Assembly: GCA_036960565.1 (NCBI GenBank)
Contig: JBALXQ010000006.1
Coordinates: 87,539 to 151,538 of the forward strand
Length of the DNA stretch: 64,000 nt
Direction of reading: 5' to 3'
Origin: Bermanella sp036960565
Lineage (GTDB): Bacteria; Pseudomonadota; Gammaproteobacteria; Pseudomonadales; Oceanobacteraceae
Position numbers and translations under genes: made by a program. Shown piece by piece: positions 16,830 to 25,244 of the stretch; the first letter of the stretch is position 1, and the number at the start of each line of letters is the position of its first letter. Under the pieces are notes generated by a model. That model made no database searches and was not told the DNA's origin. It saw only the letters and a list, made by a program, of their open reading frames with translations.

Positions 16830-18437
16830 TTAAGCTACTTTAACGGAAGCTTTTTGGCTATCAAGATACTCATCATAAGTACCGTGAAAATCGATTACTT
16901 CTTTATCTTTAATTTCCACAACTCTTGTTGCCAACGAAGATACAAATTCGCGGTCATGGCTTACAAAAATTAATGTGCCATCAAAATCTTTTAAAGCATT
17001 GTTAAGGGCTTGAATTGATTCCATGTCTAAGTGGTTAGTAGGCTCATCCATTACCAACACGTTAAGATCCATCATCATCAACTTACCAAACAACAAGCGG
17101 TTCTTTTCACCACCAGAACAAACATTGGCTTTCTTATTAAAATCATCTTCAGTGAACAATAAACGGCCCAACATGCCACGAACCATTAGGTCGTTATGTT
17201 TAGGGGTACGCCACTGACTCATCCAATCAAACAAGGATAAATCACAATCGAAATCTTTGGTGCTGTCCTGAGGACAGTAACCAATGGCTGCATTTTCAGA
17301 CCATTTTATTTCACCAGCATTGACTTTAAGCTCATCGGTGATACAGCGCAAAAAGGTAGTCTTACCCACACCGTTTGCACCGATAACCGCAAGCTTAGCA
17401 CCCGCTTCTAATATCATGTTGCCATTTTCAAACAACAAACCTTCTTCTTCAAAGCCATGAGACAACTCTTCAAGAATAAGTACCTGGCGGTGTAATTTCT
17501 TGTCTTGTTTAATGCTAATAGACGGCGTTAAACGGCTGGTTTGCTTCACTTCATCCAGCGTAATTTTATCTAACTTCTTAGCGCGCGAACTGGCCTGCTT
17601 AGCTTTAGAAGCATTAGCACCAAAGCGTGCAACAAACGCTTTTAGCTCTTCAATTTCTTCGCTCTTCTTAGCGTTCTCACCCAACAACTGATCGCGGATC
17701 AAGGCTGACGCTTCTAAGAAATACTCGTAATTACCAGGGTAAATGCGTAACTCGCCGTAATCGATATCGGCCATGTGAGTACATACAGAGTTTAAGAAGT
17801 GGCGATCGTGCGAAATAATGATCATGGTGCATTTGCGTTGATTCAATACACCGGCCAACCAGTTAATGGAGTGAATATCCAAGTTGTTGGTAGGTTCATC
17901 CAGTAGCAATATATCTGGGTTAGAAAACAAAGCCTGTGCCAATAACACACGCACTTTCCAACCAGGTGATACTTGGCTCATTAAACCAAAGTGAAATTCC
18001 TCGGCAATGCCAGCTTCTAGTAAAATATCACCAGCACGAGATTCGGCGGTATAACCATCCATCTCAGCAAATTCCACTTCTAGGTTGGCTACTTTCATGC
18101 CTTCTTCTTCTGACATTTCAGGCAGAGAGTAAATACGATCACGCTCTTGCTTGATTTTCCAAAGCTCAACATCACCCATAATCACAGCATCTACTACGCT
18201 GTACTCTTCAAAGGCAAACTGGTCCTGACTTAACGTACCGACTTTTTGTCCCGGGGTAATAGATAGGTTGCCGCCGGTAGGCGCCAAGGCACCGCTGAGG
18301 ATTTTCATGAAGGTGGATTTACCACAACCATTCGCACCAATTAGGCCATAGCGATTGCCATTGCCAAATTGCGCTGAGATGTTTTCAAACAAAGGCTCGG
18401 CGCCAAACTGCATGGTGATGTTTGCGGTAGTAATCAA
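16830..18437 (-). CDS. ybiT: ABC-F family ATPase YbiT
   Basis: A 535-residue soluble tandem ABC ATPase of the ABC-F group, proteins that act on the ribosomal E site. It has two Walker A motifs (GANGCGKST, GANGVGKTT), two Walker B segments (LLLDEPTNNLD, LVMDEPTNHLD) and a charged linker (SKAKQASSRAKKLDKI) between the domains. The first signature motif reads VSPGWKVR instead of LSGGxxxR. As I recall it, E. coli YbiT has the same VAPGWK variant, so this supports the assignment and is not damage. The second signature is canonical (CSGGEKNR). It is monocistronic with a terminator after the stop. Confidence 0.93.
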   Translation of the reverse strand: MITTANITMQFGAEPLFENISAQFGNGNRYGLIGANGCGKSTFMKILSGALAPTGGNLSITPGQKVGTLSQDQFAFEEYSVVDAVIMGDVELWKIKQERDRIYSLPEMSEEEGMKVANLEVEFAEMDGYTAESRAGDILLEAGIAEEFHFGLMSQVSPGWKVRVLLAQALFSNPDILLLDEPTNNLDIHSINWLAGVLNQRKCTMIIISHDRHFLNSVCTHMADIDYGELRIYPGNYEYFLEASALIRDQLLGENAKKSEEIEELKAFVARFGANASKAKQASSRAKKLDKITLDEVKQTSRLTPSISIKQDKKLHRQVLILEELSHGFEEEGLLFENGNMILEAGAKLAVIGANGVGKTTFLRCITDELKVNAGEIKWSENAAIGYCPQDSTKDFDCDLSLFDWMSQWRTPKHNDLMVRGMLGRLLFTEDDFNKKANVCSGGEKNRLLFGKLMMMDLNVLVMDEPTNHLDMESIQALNNALKDFDGTLIFVSHDREFVSSLATRVVEIKDKEVIDFHGTYDEYLDSQKASVKVA

Positions 18438-18610
18438 AGAAATATTCCCGGGGTTTAAATGAGGCGTTTACTAGTTGAAATATCGACCAATTACGCCTAA
18501 CAAATGATGTGCATATTAGGGCGCGCACTATATAGAAATAAGGGGCTTATGTCGAGCCAATTTGTTCACTAAACATACAACAAAGCAAAGCATTCGCTTC
18601 ATTTTATTTA

Positions 18611-18626
18611 ATATGACCGGTCTTAT
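18611..18626. promoter_or_regulatory. Candidate TetR operator centred on GACCGGTC
   Basis: ATATGACCGGTCTTAT is a near-palindrome (perfect 8-bp core at 18615-18622) located 54 bp upstream of the TetR start, in the ybiT-tetR gap. GACCGGTC cores are common in TetR-family operators. Confidence 0.45.
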
Positions 18627-18679
18627 AACGAATAAACAAGCCTTAACTACTTACCATCCCACCTCCCTAGGAGCCCGAG

Positions 18680-19378
18680 TTGACTATCGAGCAATTGCTC
18701 GATAGTCTAAGCAGCATGAAAAAGACACAGACTGATACCACCACCCAAAACCCTACACTCCCTGCAAAGCCACGCATCGTGGATGCCGCTATCACCCTGT
18801 TCAACGAACAAGGCACCTTAGTGGTTAGCACCAACCATATTGCCAAGCACGCAGGGGTAAGCCCCGGCACCTTGTATTACCATTTTCGTACCAAGAACGA
18901 CATTATCTACGCCATCATGGAAAAGATTCGAGGTTACGACCAACGGCTTTTTTCCAATATCAGCGCGTACCCTAGCCAGGACAAAATGGCCTTTTTTAAC
19001 TTCGTTTTACAGAACATGAATCAGCACAACTGGCAGTTTCGGTTTATTAAGAGAGATATGACCGCCTTATGTGCCAGCGATAAAGAGCTGGCAGAGCGTT
19101 ATGCGCAATTTCAGCAATCGCGCATTGAGTATTTAGAAAAATTCATTGAGTTCGCCATTCTCATTGAAATATTCAAGCCACTTAACCCTGGCACCCTGAG
19201 TTTTCTAGCCAATCAATTATGGCTAAACATTCACTACTGGAATCTGCATCTAGTAAACAATAATCGCGAGTTAACGCCACAAAGCATTGCTGAATTAGAG
19301 AGCGCCATTCGCCACCTTCTCCTACCCTATTTTACCGACCCAATTGCCCTGAAGGTTCAGGAGCAACTCAGTTCTTAA
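18680..19378 (+). CDS. TetR-family transcriptional regulator
   Basis: A 220-232-residue regulator. The N-terminal helix-turn-helix reads RIVDAAITLFNEQGTLVVSTNHIAKHAGVSPGTLYYHFRTKNDIIYAIM, followed by an all-helical effector domain (TetR_C-like, DUF6-type). The start is uncertain. A TTG at 18680 has an excellent AGGAG site six bases upstream, while the ATG at 18716 has none. With the TTG start, a perfect 26-bp palindrome lies inside codons 1-9. It precedes a GST gene by 49 nt on the same strand and probably controls it. Confidence 0.88.
   Translation: MTIEQLLDSLSSMKKTQTDTTTQNPTLPAKPRIVDAAITLFNEQGTLVVSTNHIAKHAGVSPGTLYYHFRTKNDIIYAIMEKIRGYDQRLFSNISAYPSQDKMAFFNFVLQNMNQHNWQFRFIKRDMTALCASDKELAERYAQFQQSRIEYLEKFIEFAILIEIFKPLNPGTLSFLANQLWLNIHYWNLHLVNNNRELTPQSIAELESAIRHLLLPYFTDPIALKVQEQLSS
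18682..18707. promoter_or_regulatory. Perfect 26-bp palindrome at the tetR translation start
   Basis: The half-site GACTATCGAGCAA is followed directly by its exact complement, with no spacer. It overlaps the TTG start and lies 8 bp before the alternative ATG at 18716. It could be the TetR operator, an mRNA hairpin that controls initiation, or both. Confidence 0.55.
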
Positions 19379-19427
19379 AATCAAATAACCCAACCTAAAA
19401 TAAAAAACCATAGACAGAGGAAACAAC

Positions 19428-20264
19428 ATGGCCGTAATTACCCCCACTAATAAAGAAGTCACCAGCTTTAAAGGCTTACACCTTTACCATCACGGCTTGT
19501 CACAATGCTCACAACGAGTAAGGATTTGCTTGGAAGAGAAAGGGGTTCCTTGGAAAAGTCAGTACCTTGATTTAATGAACGGTGAACATCTCACCGAATA
19601 TTATCGCGGCATTAATCCTAACAACGTGGTGCCCACCCTAGTGCATGATGGCAAGGTCATCATTGAATCAACCGACATCATTGAATACATAGACCAGAAT
19701 TTCCCAGGGGCGTCTTTTACTCCAGAAAACCAGCAAGAGCGTGAAACCATGGAGATGTGGCTTAAAACCAGCAATACGACCAAATCGGCCATTAAGGTTT
19801 TATCTCACGAGTTCTTATTTAAAGCTAAGGCCCAAAAGAGCCCAAAACAAATTGCACAGATGAAAGCCAACATACACAACCAGGAACTCATTAAGTTCTC
19901 GGAGGAGTTTTCATCAAAACAAGGGTTATCAAGAGACAAAATCATTCAGTCTATTAAAGACTTTCAAAACGCTTTTGAAAAAATGGATAATCATTTAGCC
20001 AAACACACCTGGTTAGCGGGAGAGACTTTTTCCTTGGCCGATATTTCTTGGATGGGCGACGTACATAGAATGATGTTGATGAATTTTCCATTAGAAAAAT
20101 ATGTTCATCTTCAGAGCTGGATAAAACGAGTACAAGCTAGGCCCAGCTTCCAAAAGGCATTGGTGGCGTACGAGCCTAAGGTAATTAAATACTTCTTCAA
20201 AGCGTATAGCCTGATACGCCGCCTAAAAGGCACTTCGGTAGCACAATTTGCCAAAGCGGCCTAA
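19428..20264 (+). CDS. Glutathione S-transferase family protein
   Basis: A 278-residue protein. The N-terminal thioredoxin-like domain contains LYHHGLSQCSQRVRICLEEKGVPW and the cis-proline NVVPTLVHDGKVIIESTDIIEYID, the glutathione-binding edge. The C-terminal helical domain includes LAGETFSLADISW. It is longer than standard GSTs (about 200-220) because of an insert around residues 115-165 and a basic C-terminal tail. The likely cysteine/serine pair SQCS at the first helix suggests a thiol-transferase or beta/omega-like GST. A good AGAGGAAAC ribosome site precedes the ATG. It is probably cotranscribed with the TetR gene upstream. Confidence 0.9.
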   Translation: MAVITPTNKEVTSFKGLHLYHHGLSQCSQRVRICLEEKGVPWKSQYLDLMNGEHLTEYYRGINPNNVVPTLVHDGKVIIESTDIIEYIDQNFPGASFTPENQQERETMEMWLKTSNTTKSAIKVLSHEFLFKAKAQKSPKQIAQMKANIHNQELIKFSEEFSSKQGLSRDKIIQSIKDFQNAFEKMDNHLAKHTWLAGETFSLADISWMGDVHRMMLMNFPLEKYVHLQSWIKRVQARPSFQKALVAYEPKVIKYFFKAYSLIRRLKGTSVAQFAKAA

Positions 20265-20280
20265 GCCAGTATTAGAGGCG

Positions 20281-20306
20281 CCATAACTTATTTACTTAGG
20301 TTATGG
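20281..20306. terminator. Weak hairpin after the GST gene
   Basis: CCATAAC (20281-20287) pairs with GTTATGG (20300-20306). No T-tract follows, so it may be a factor-dependent stop or processing signal. Confidence 0.3.
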
Positions 20307-20421
20307 GCTGCCAAAATCATTACCTCTAACAAATAAAAGCCCTGTTTAGTGGTGACCCCGCCTATGGATTCTCACGCAGGCCTTGGATATACTCGCTACA
20401 CTTTTTCTATTAAATATATTC

Positions 20422-20835
20422 ATGATCTCCTCTCCTGCAAAAACAGTACTGAACATGTTTGTGGTGATTGCATTTTTATCCATGCAATTCTCCAGCGCTC
20501 ATATTCACCTGGCAGAAAATCATCAGCACGATGGCAATCAGCACCAACATGTAAGTCAGGGGCATGCCCATGCCTTAAGCGATCATCATGAAGATGCATT
20601 TGAAAATACTCAGGCTTCACCAAATAACCACGTCGTTGAAATTCCTCAGGAACTAACATTACAAAACGGAAATAAAGACTTTAGCAGCACCCTAATGGTT
20701 AGCAGCTTTTATCAGTTTTTCCCGCCTTCACCAAAAGTCACTCTGGCTCCTTATTCTAACCCCCTAAATAGTCAGACTAGTTGGTTTAAGTATTCCAACG
20801 TACGCCTGCGCGCACCTCCCGCTTTTACCTCTTAA
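20422..20835 (+). CDS. Secreted histidine-rich small protein of a metal-type cluster
   Basis: About 137 residues. A hydrophobic leader (MISSPAKTVLNMFVVIAFLSMQFSSA) precedes a histidine-rich segment with HIHLAENHQHDGNQHQHVSQGHAHALSDHH-type clusters (16 residues of it shown in words HQHDGNQHQH and HAHALSDHHED). The C-terminal part is Pro/Ser rich, ending VRLRAPPAFTS. I use the ATG at 20422. A TTG at 20383 would extend the leader. It is the first gene of a cluster with a HupE/UreJ-type protein and a DUF6488 protein, so periplasmic metal binding is inferred. No family recognised. Confidence 0.7.
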   Translation: MISSPAKTVLNMFVVIAFLSMQFSSAHIHLAENHQHDGNQHQHVSQGHAHALSDHHEDAFENTQASPNNHVVEIPQELTLQNGNKDFSSTLMVSSFYQFFPPSPKVTLAPYSNPLNSQTSWFKYSNVRLRAPPAFTS

Positions 20836-20867
20836 TATTCAACACAAGAAATTCTATTTTTTATTTG

Positions 20868-20881
20868 AGCACAGCTGTGCT
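20868..20881. promoter_or_regulatory. Perfect 14-bp palindrome upstream of the HupE/UreJ-like gene
   Basis: AGCACAGCTGTGCT lies 25 bp before the ATG at 20907, between the His-rich gene and the HupE-like gene. It may be an operator or a small mRNA hairpin. Confidence 0.35.
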
Positions 20882-20906
20882 TGAAGAAACCCTAATTGAG
20901 GTAAAT

Positions 20907-21707
20907 ATGTTATCTAAATTAAAAATACACCACTGGTTGTGGCTACTGGCTTCTTGCCTGTCAGCTGGTGAAGCGCTGGGCCATGGTATGTCGGCGGCAG
21001 AACAAACTTCTATTATGGAGGGAGGAAACTTTAAATACTTTTCCATCGGGGCCAGCCACATGTTATCCGGCTATGATCACCTACTCTTTATCTTTGGCAT
21101 TATCTTTTTTCTTACCCGCTTTAAAGACATTCTTAAATACATCACCGCTTTTACATTGGGGCACAGTATTACGTTAATACTGGCCACATTTAACGGCATT
21201 CAAGTGAACTATTTTTTAATCGACGCCATCATTGCCCTAAGCCTGTGCTATATCGCTTTTACTAATCTAGACGGTTTTAAAAAACACCTGGATATAAAGG
21301 CGCCAAATCTTCTGGTCATGATAGTAGGGCTTGGACTTATTCACGGCCTTGGACTTTCCACCCGTCTGCAAGAGTTACCGTTAAGTGATGATCATTTATT
21401 AATGAATATTATTTCATTTAATCTAGGAATCGAACTTGGCCAAATTCTGGCTTTGTCGGTCATGCTGGTTTTATTAACCCTGTGGCGTAAGAGAGATTCA
21501 TTTACGGCATTTAGTAAGATTTCAAACTACGGACTTATTTTTGCAGGACTAGTGTTGTTTATGATGCAAATACACGGATATAGCCACTCGAGCAACCCGG
21601 ACGAATTTGGCTTTAGTCGCGACAATCATTTGCATGAGCATCTGCAAATGAACAGCGATGCGGCCAAAAAGCAAGTTGAAGAAACTACTCACGAATCTTT
21701 ATTTTAA
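20907..21707 (+). CDS. HupE/UreJ-family membrane protein (second HupE/UreJ type)
   Basis: A protein of about 266 residues with a signal peptide or first helix (WLWLLASCLSAGEALGHG) and about six further hydrophobic segments. SHMLSGYDHLLFIFGIIFFLTRFKDILKYITAFTLGHSITLILA is the HupE/UreJ_2 hallmark, with His and Asp in the membrane (GYDH, LGHS) likely to bind a metal. GLIHGLGLSTRL is a second histidine site. The C-terminal tail adds HGYSHSS and NHLHEHLQ. HupE/UreJ relatives import nickel or cobalt. No hydrogenase or urease lies nearby. I chose the ATG at 20907 because of the GAGG site six bases upstream. Confidence 0.85.
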   Translation: MLSKLKIHHWLWLLASCLSAGEALGHGMSAAEQTSIMEGGNFKYFSIGASHMLSGYDHLLFIFGIIFFLTRFKDILKYITAFTLGHSITLILATFNGIQVNYFLIDAIIALSLCYIAFTNLDGFKKHLDIKAPNLLVMIVGLGLIHGLGLSTRLQELPLSDDHLLMNIISFNLGIELGQILALSVMLVLLTLWRKRDSFTAFSKISNYGLIFAGLVLFMMQIHGYSHSSNPDEFGFSRDNHLHEHLQMNSDAAKKQVEETTHESLF

Positions 21708-21772
21708 CTCTATACCCTGTCCAATATTTGGCCACAAACAGGCCATTAGTTTTAATTAAAAAGGAAATCATT

Positions 21773-22117
21773 ATGTCTAAATTTGTATCTGCCTTGTTAA
21801 TCAGTTTTGCCTTATTTGCCACACCGGCACTGGCTGGCGCGGGTCACGATCACAGCCATTCCCATGGCCCAGTGAAAAGTGACGTGATTGCTAAAAAAGC
21901 CAAAGATAAGATAACGGCTCTGGTGAAAGCCAAAAAACTTGCGGTCAGTTGGGCACTGTTGGAACCCACCACCATTGATCAAAAAAACTATTCAAAGGGG
22001 CCTGAATGGCTCGTCACGTTTAATAACCCCAAGGTAGAAGATATTAAAAAGCAAACGCTGTTCATGTTTTACAGCTTAGATGGCCACTATATCGCCGCCA
22101 ATTACAGCGGCAGCTAG
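21773..22117 (+). CDS. DUF6488 family secreted protein (His-rich N-terminus)
   Basis: A protein of about 114 residues. The signal peptide (MSKFVSALLISFALFATPALA) is followed by a histidine-rich start GAGHDHSHSHGP. The body includes KAKDKITALVKAKKLAVSWALLEP and ends WLVTFNNPKVEDIKKQTLFMFYSLDGHYIAANYSGS, which matches DUF6488 as I recall it. The AAAAAGGAAATC ribosome site before the ATG at 21773 decides the start. It closes the His-rich cluster and is followed 23 nt later by a strong terminator. Likely a periplasmic metal-binding accessory protein. Function inferred from context. Confidence 0.82.
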   Translation: MSKFVSALLISFALFATPALAGAGHDHSHSHGPVKSDVIAKKAKDKITALVKAKKLAVSWALLEPTTIDQKNYSKGPEWLVTFNNPKVEDIKKQTLFMFYSLDGHYIAANYSGS

Positions 22118-22140
22118 CCATAAACCAACTTCTAAAAATA

Positions 22141-22170
22141 AAAAAAGGGCATGAAAACATGCCCTTTTTT
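22141..22170. terminator. Strong terminator of the His-rich cluster
   Basis: A 13-bp perfect stem (AAAAAAGGGCATG with CATGCCCTTTTTT), 4-nt AAAA loop, ending in a T-run. It can also stop the convergent minus-strand gene. Confidence 0.92.
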
Positions 22171-22199
22171 TATATTAATTTCTCAAACAGTAACGCTAA

Positions 22200-22469
22200 C
22201 TATTCAGAAGAGTAGCCCATGATAATGGGCTCTTTGCCATTAGCCACCGCTATAGCCTGCTGCAAACTCAGTTGAAACCAGTATTCAATATCATTCTCGC
22301 TATAGTAACTAAAGCAAAAACGATTCTCCTGCTTATCAAAGCCACCGCTAATGTGTTCATATTGAAACATATCCGCACGGGCCAGATCACTCCACTGAGT
22401 GACAGAGTAGTTTTTAACTTTAATCTGAAAACAGATCAGTTCCAGTTCTTCGGTAATGGGTATTTCCAT
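22200..22469 (-). CDS. Hypothetical 89-residue acidic protein
   Basis: A small soluble protein with no signal peptide, no membrane segment and no family I recognise. The middle reads FDKQENRFCFSYYSENDIEYWFQLSLQQAIAVANGKEP, which looks like an alternating beta-strand/helix fold. It is monocistronic, convergent with the DUF6488 gene and shares its terminator. It has no strong ribosome site. The base composition and length support a real gene, but no function is proposed. Confidence 0.6.
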   Translation of the reverse strand: MEIPITEELELICFQIKVKNYSVTQWSDLARADMFQYEHISGGFDKQENRFCFSYYSENDIEYWFQLSLQQAIAVANGKEPIIMGYSSE

Positions 22470-22594
22470 GGATACAACTTAATTCCTGCGGGCGCATCTT
22501 GGGTAAAAATGTGAATAATTACCTAGCTAGACACTAAACAATATCAGGGCAATTATACACGGTTAATTACCCAAATGGGCCCACTTAAAATCGC

Positions 22595-23068
22595 TTAAAT
22601 TACCGCCATTACATTATAAGAAATCCCCACCTTAGTGCGCTGCCCTTGAGAAACTGCCACCAAATCGTTCAGCCACTTGTATTGAGGGGCCGAGGTTTCA
22701 AACATCACCAGGTTACGCTGGTAGTATTCACTTTTATCCACCTCGTCACAGGTTTCAGCCGACATGACTTTCTGATGTAAATGCTGCGGAATCACCCAGC
22801 GGCCTTTATAGGTCATGTAAATCAAAGCACCGTCCTCTGTCTCTAAGCAAACCCGCACATCCAAAGTGTAGGACCCATCAGGGTGCAGCATTAACCAGTC
22901 GCCACCACTTTGCTTGAGCGTGCCTTTGAGTTTTTCTCCTTCGAAAAATCCGCTATCCACATCAAAGATAATTCGATGACCCGCATGGCTAGGCCCAATA
23001 TTAAGCGGGGCCTTTAAAGTCACGTGCATATCAAATAAGGGACGGGTTTGAATGGTTTGAGTAGTCAT
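22595..23068 (-). CDS. DUF3237 family protein
   Basis: A 157-residue soluble protein. It begins RPLFDMHVTLKAPLNIGPSHAGHRIIFDVDSGFFEGEKLKGTLKQSGGDWLMLHPDG, the DUF3237 pattern, and contains YMTYKGRW. Family members form small beta-barrels of unknown enzymology and are often found near aromatic or hydrocarbon metabolism. It has an AAAAGG ribosome site and stands alone. The gap to the divergent porin gene holds an array of ATTAAGA words. Confidence 0.88.
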   Translation of the reverse strand: MTTQTIQTRPLFDMHVTLKAPLNIGPSHAGHRIIFDVDSGFFEGEKLKGTLKQSGGDWLMLHPDGSYTLDVRVCLETEDGALIYMTYKGRWVIPQHLHQKVMSAETCDEVDKSEYYQRNLVMFETSAPQYKWLNDLVAVSQGQRTKVGISYNVMAVI

Positions 23069-23368
23069 GATATTACCTTTTCAATTCTGGGGTGTGGCTA
23101 AGCAACAAATTGCTGCATGCATTAACAGGTTTTAAGAGTAAGGCTTTATCGCGAACAGATTAAGAGTCCATTAAGACCCATTAAAGGCTATATTGGACAT
23201 GTAAAAACCATGGTTATCTCAGCACTATTCCTAGCCCTAATACCCCGGCCACAGCTTGAATTTAGGCAGACTTTGCCTAAGCTTTAATTACCCACTCGCC
23301 CTTGCCTACAAGCGCTCTGGCACGCATACGGTACTAAAACAGAGGCTCACTCAGGACAATTTCGAACC
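23069..23368. other. 300-bp divergent promoter region (DUF3237 / porin)
   Basis: It contains the direct repeats noted at 23159-23189. No open frame with a ribosome site was seen. Confidence 0.55.
23159..23189 (+). promoter_or_regulatory. Three helically phased direct repeats (ATTAAGA type)
   Basis: ATTAAGAGTCC, ATTAAGACCC and ATTAAAGGCT follow each other at 10-11 bp, the phasing used by OmpR/PhoB-type dimers on one DNA face. They lie about 180 bp before the porin ATG. The response regulator of the downstream cluster has no visible DNA-binding domain, so another factor would bind here. Confidence 0.4.
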
Positions 23369-24715
23369 ATGAAAGCGCCTTACAGTGATCACACCACCCC
23401 ACTCCCGCCGGCCTTTATAAGCCTTTTTAAAATACTGCCCTATTATCTGTGCCTGCACTTATGCCTAAGCCTGCCAGTGGCAATGAGCGCTGAAGCCTCT
23501 TTTTGGGAAGATTGGGAGTTCACAGGGTTTGGTACCCTAGGCTATGCCCAATCCGATAAATACTCCGACCTTATCCTGAAACGCAATGTCATCCAGCGCA
23601 GCCAAGAAGTTGAAGAGAAGGGCTGGCTGGTCGATTCACGTTTGGGCTTGCAGCTCAGAAAAGAGTGGCGACATAACTGGGACCTAGTAGGCCAGGTCGT
23701 GGCTCAAGAAAAAACTCGCAATACCTTAGAAAACTCAATTGAAATGGCATTTATACGCTATCACGCCCATCAAGCCTGGAGCTTTCAATTAGGGCGTATG
23801 GTATTGGACATATTCCAGCTCTCGGATCACCGTAATGTGGGGTATTCCTATCACTGGGTGCGACCGCCCACAGAGTTTTATGGCTGGATTCCTTTTAGCC
23901 ATTTTGACGGCCTAAAATCCAGCTTCGAAATAAGTAATTTCGACAGTTTATTGCGACTGGAAGCCTATGTAGGCACCACCAAGAGCACACTCAATATAAG
24001 CTATAGCCAAGGAGGTTCGTCTTACAATTCCGCAGAAGCGGAACCCACATTAGGCATTGTCGCCTACTGGGAGAAAGGGGATCTCACCCTGCGAGCCAAC
24101 GTGACCCGCTTTCGTATCACCGAGGACATAGAGGCTGTAGAAGAGCTTAGCGCCTATGTTAGCGACCCGACTATTCAAACCTACTGGCCAGAAGCGAGCC
24201 AAATCACACAAGATTATTCATTGGAAGGGGCCAGCTTTAGTTATACCTCCCTGGGCTTCTCATGGAGTCCCAGCAGCTGGGCCATACAAGGGGAAGTCAG
24301 TGATATAGACTCAGACAGTTTTGGAACCTACGATGGTCAAAGAGCGTACCTACAGTTAGGCCACCGGTTTGGCACACTGCTTCCCCATATCACCTATTCA
24401 CGCTCTTGGGATTACCGCGATTATCCTTATGACGCAGCTCCAGCAACACCCACTAATGTACTGCCAGCGGGAACATTGGAAGCCTTGGAGGTCATCCTTA
24501 AAGACAACCGCTACTCGGGCATCGTTAATCAATACACTATAAGTCTCGGGGTTAGATGGGACTTTGCCTCACAAAAAGTGCTGAAGTTCCAATGTGACCG
24601 CACCACAGTTTATGACGGCTCTTTAGGCATATTCCCCACGCCCGAATCGGCTCCGCGAAATTGGCAAGAAGACGTGCGCACCTGGTGTTCCACCACACTA
24701 GACTGGATATTTTAA
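23369..24715 (+). CDS. Outer-membrane porin-like beta-barrel protein
   Basis: A 448-residue protein with a long N-terminal leader (about 1-42, hydrophobic core YYLCLHLCLSLPVAMSA). The mature part has alternating strands with aromatic girdles (WEFTGFGTLGYAQSDKY, FQLGRMVLDIFQLSDHRNVGYSYHWVRPPTEFYG), a pattern seen in phosphate-selective-like and other specific porins. It ends DWIF with a terminal phenylalanine, as barrels do. Its stop overlaps the next ATG (TAATG), giving tight coupling to a PstS-like protein, a hybrid kinase and a response regulator. Cargo unknown. Confidence 0.8.
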   Translation: MKAPYSDHTTPLPPAFISLFKILPYYLCLHLCLSLPVAMSAEASFWEDWEFTGFGTLGYAQSDKYSDLILKRNVIQRSQEVEEKGWLVDSRLGLQLRKEWRHNWDLVGQVVAQEKTRNTLENSIEMAFIRYHAHQAWSFQLGRMVLDIFQLSDHRNVGYSYHWVRPPTEFYGWIPFSHFDGLKSSFEISNFDSLLRLEAYVGTTKSTLNISYSQGGSSYNSAEAEPTLGIVAYWEKGDLTLRANVTRFRITEDIEAVEELSAYVSDPTIQTYWPEASQITQDYSLEGASFSYTSLGFSWSPSSWAIQGEVSDIDSDSFGTYDGQRAYLQLGHRFGTLLPHITYSRSWDYRDYPYDAAPATPTNVLPAGTLEALEVILKDNRYSGIVNQYTISLGVRWDFASQKVLKFQCDRTTVYDGSLGIFPTPESAPRNWQEDVRTWCSTTLDWIF

Positions 24716-25188
24716 TGATAAAACTTATTAAAATATCCTTACTCATTTTATTGCTCATTCCCATGATCGAGGTGGGCGCCGACAAAAGCCCTGCAAGTCA
24801 GGTCATACAGGTCATTGTGAATGACCAGTCGCAAATGAGAACACTTAATCGCCAGCAAGTGATGAGCTTGTTTCTGGGGCGCTCACGCAGTTTTCCTAAT
24901 GGCAAAGCATCAAAAACATTCGACCATAAAGTGGGTTCACTATTACGCCAAAATTTCTTTGAATGGTTAACCGGAAAATCTATTTCCGACATCGACGCCT
25001 ATTGGGCGCGCTTACGTTATTCAGGGCGAACCTCACCACCAAAGGTATTAAAAAATCAAAGCGAAACCATCAGGCGAGTGGGCAGCAATCCAGATGCCAT
25101 TGCTTATGTTAGGGAGCAGGATCCCATGCTGCTGGCCAAGAAAGGCATTGTGGTAGTACACACACTCAGGAGCACCGATGCCAAATAG
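24715..25188 (+). CDS. Small PstS-like periplasmic phosphate-binding-domain protein
   Basis: About 157 residues with a signal peptide (LLILLLIPMIEVGA-DKS). The mature part reads VIVNDQSQMRTLNRQQVMSLFLGRSRSFPNGKA and ends NPDAIAYVREQD, which matches short 'phosphate ABC transporter substrate-binding'-type proteins, about half the size of PstS. With one lobe only, transport is unlikely. Such proteins occur next to hybrid kinases, and sensing is the likely job. It begins one base before the porin stop codon (TAATG). Confidence 0.8.
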   Translation: MIKLIKISLLILLLIPMIEVGADKSPASQVIQVIVNDQSQMRTLNRQQVMSLFLGRSRSFPNGKASKTFDHKVGSLLRQNFFEWLTGKSISDIDAYWARLRYSGRTSPPKVLKNQSETIRRVGSNPDAIAYVREQDPMLLAKKGIVVVHTLRSTDAK

Positions 25189-25244
25189 AATCATACAAGT
25201 CGCAGCAATTGCTGGTGTGGGCTGGTACCAAGGCAGCTATCGCC

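Noticed and set aside
17900..17990. Apparently degenerate first ABC signature in YbiT (VSPGWKVR)
   Set aside because: The same variant occurs, as I recall, in E. coli YbiT; it is a family feature.
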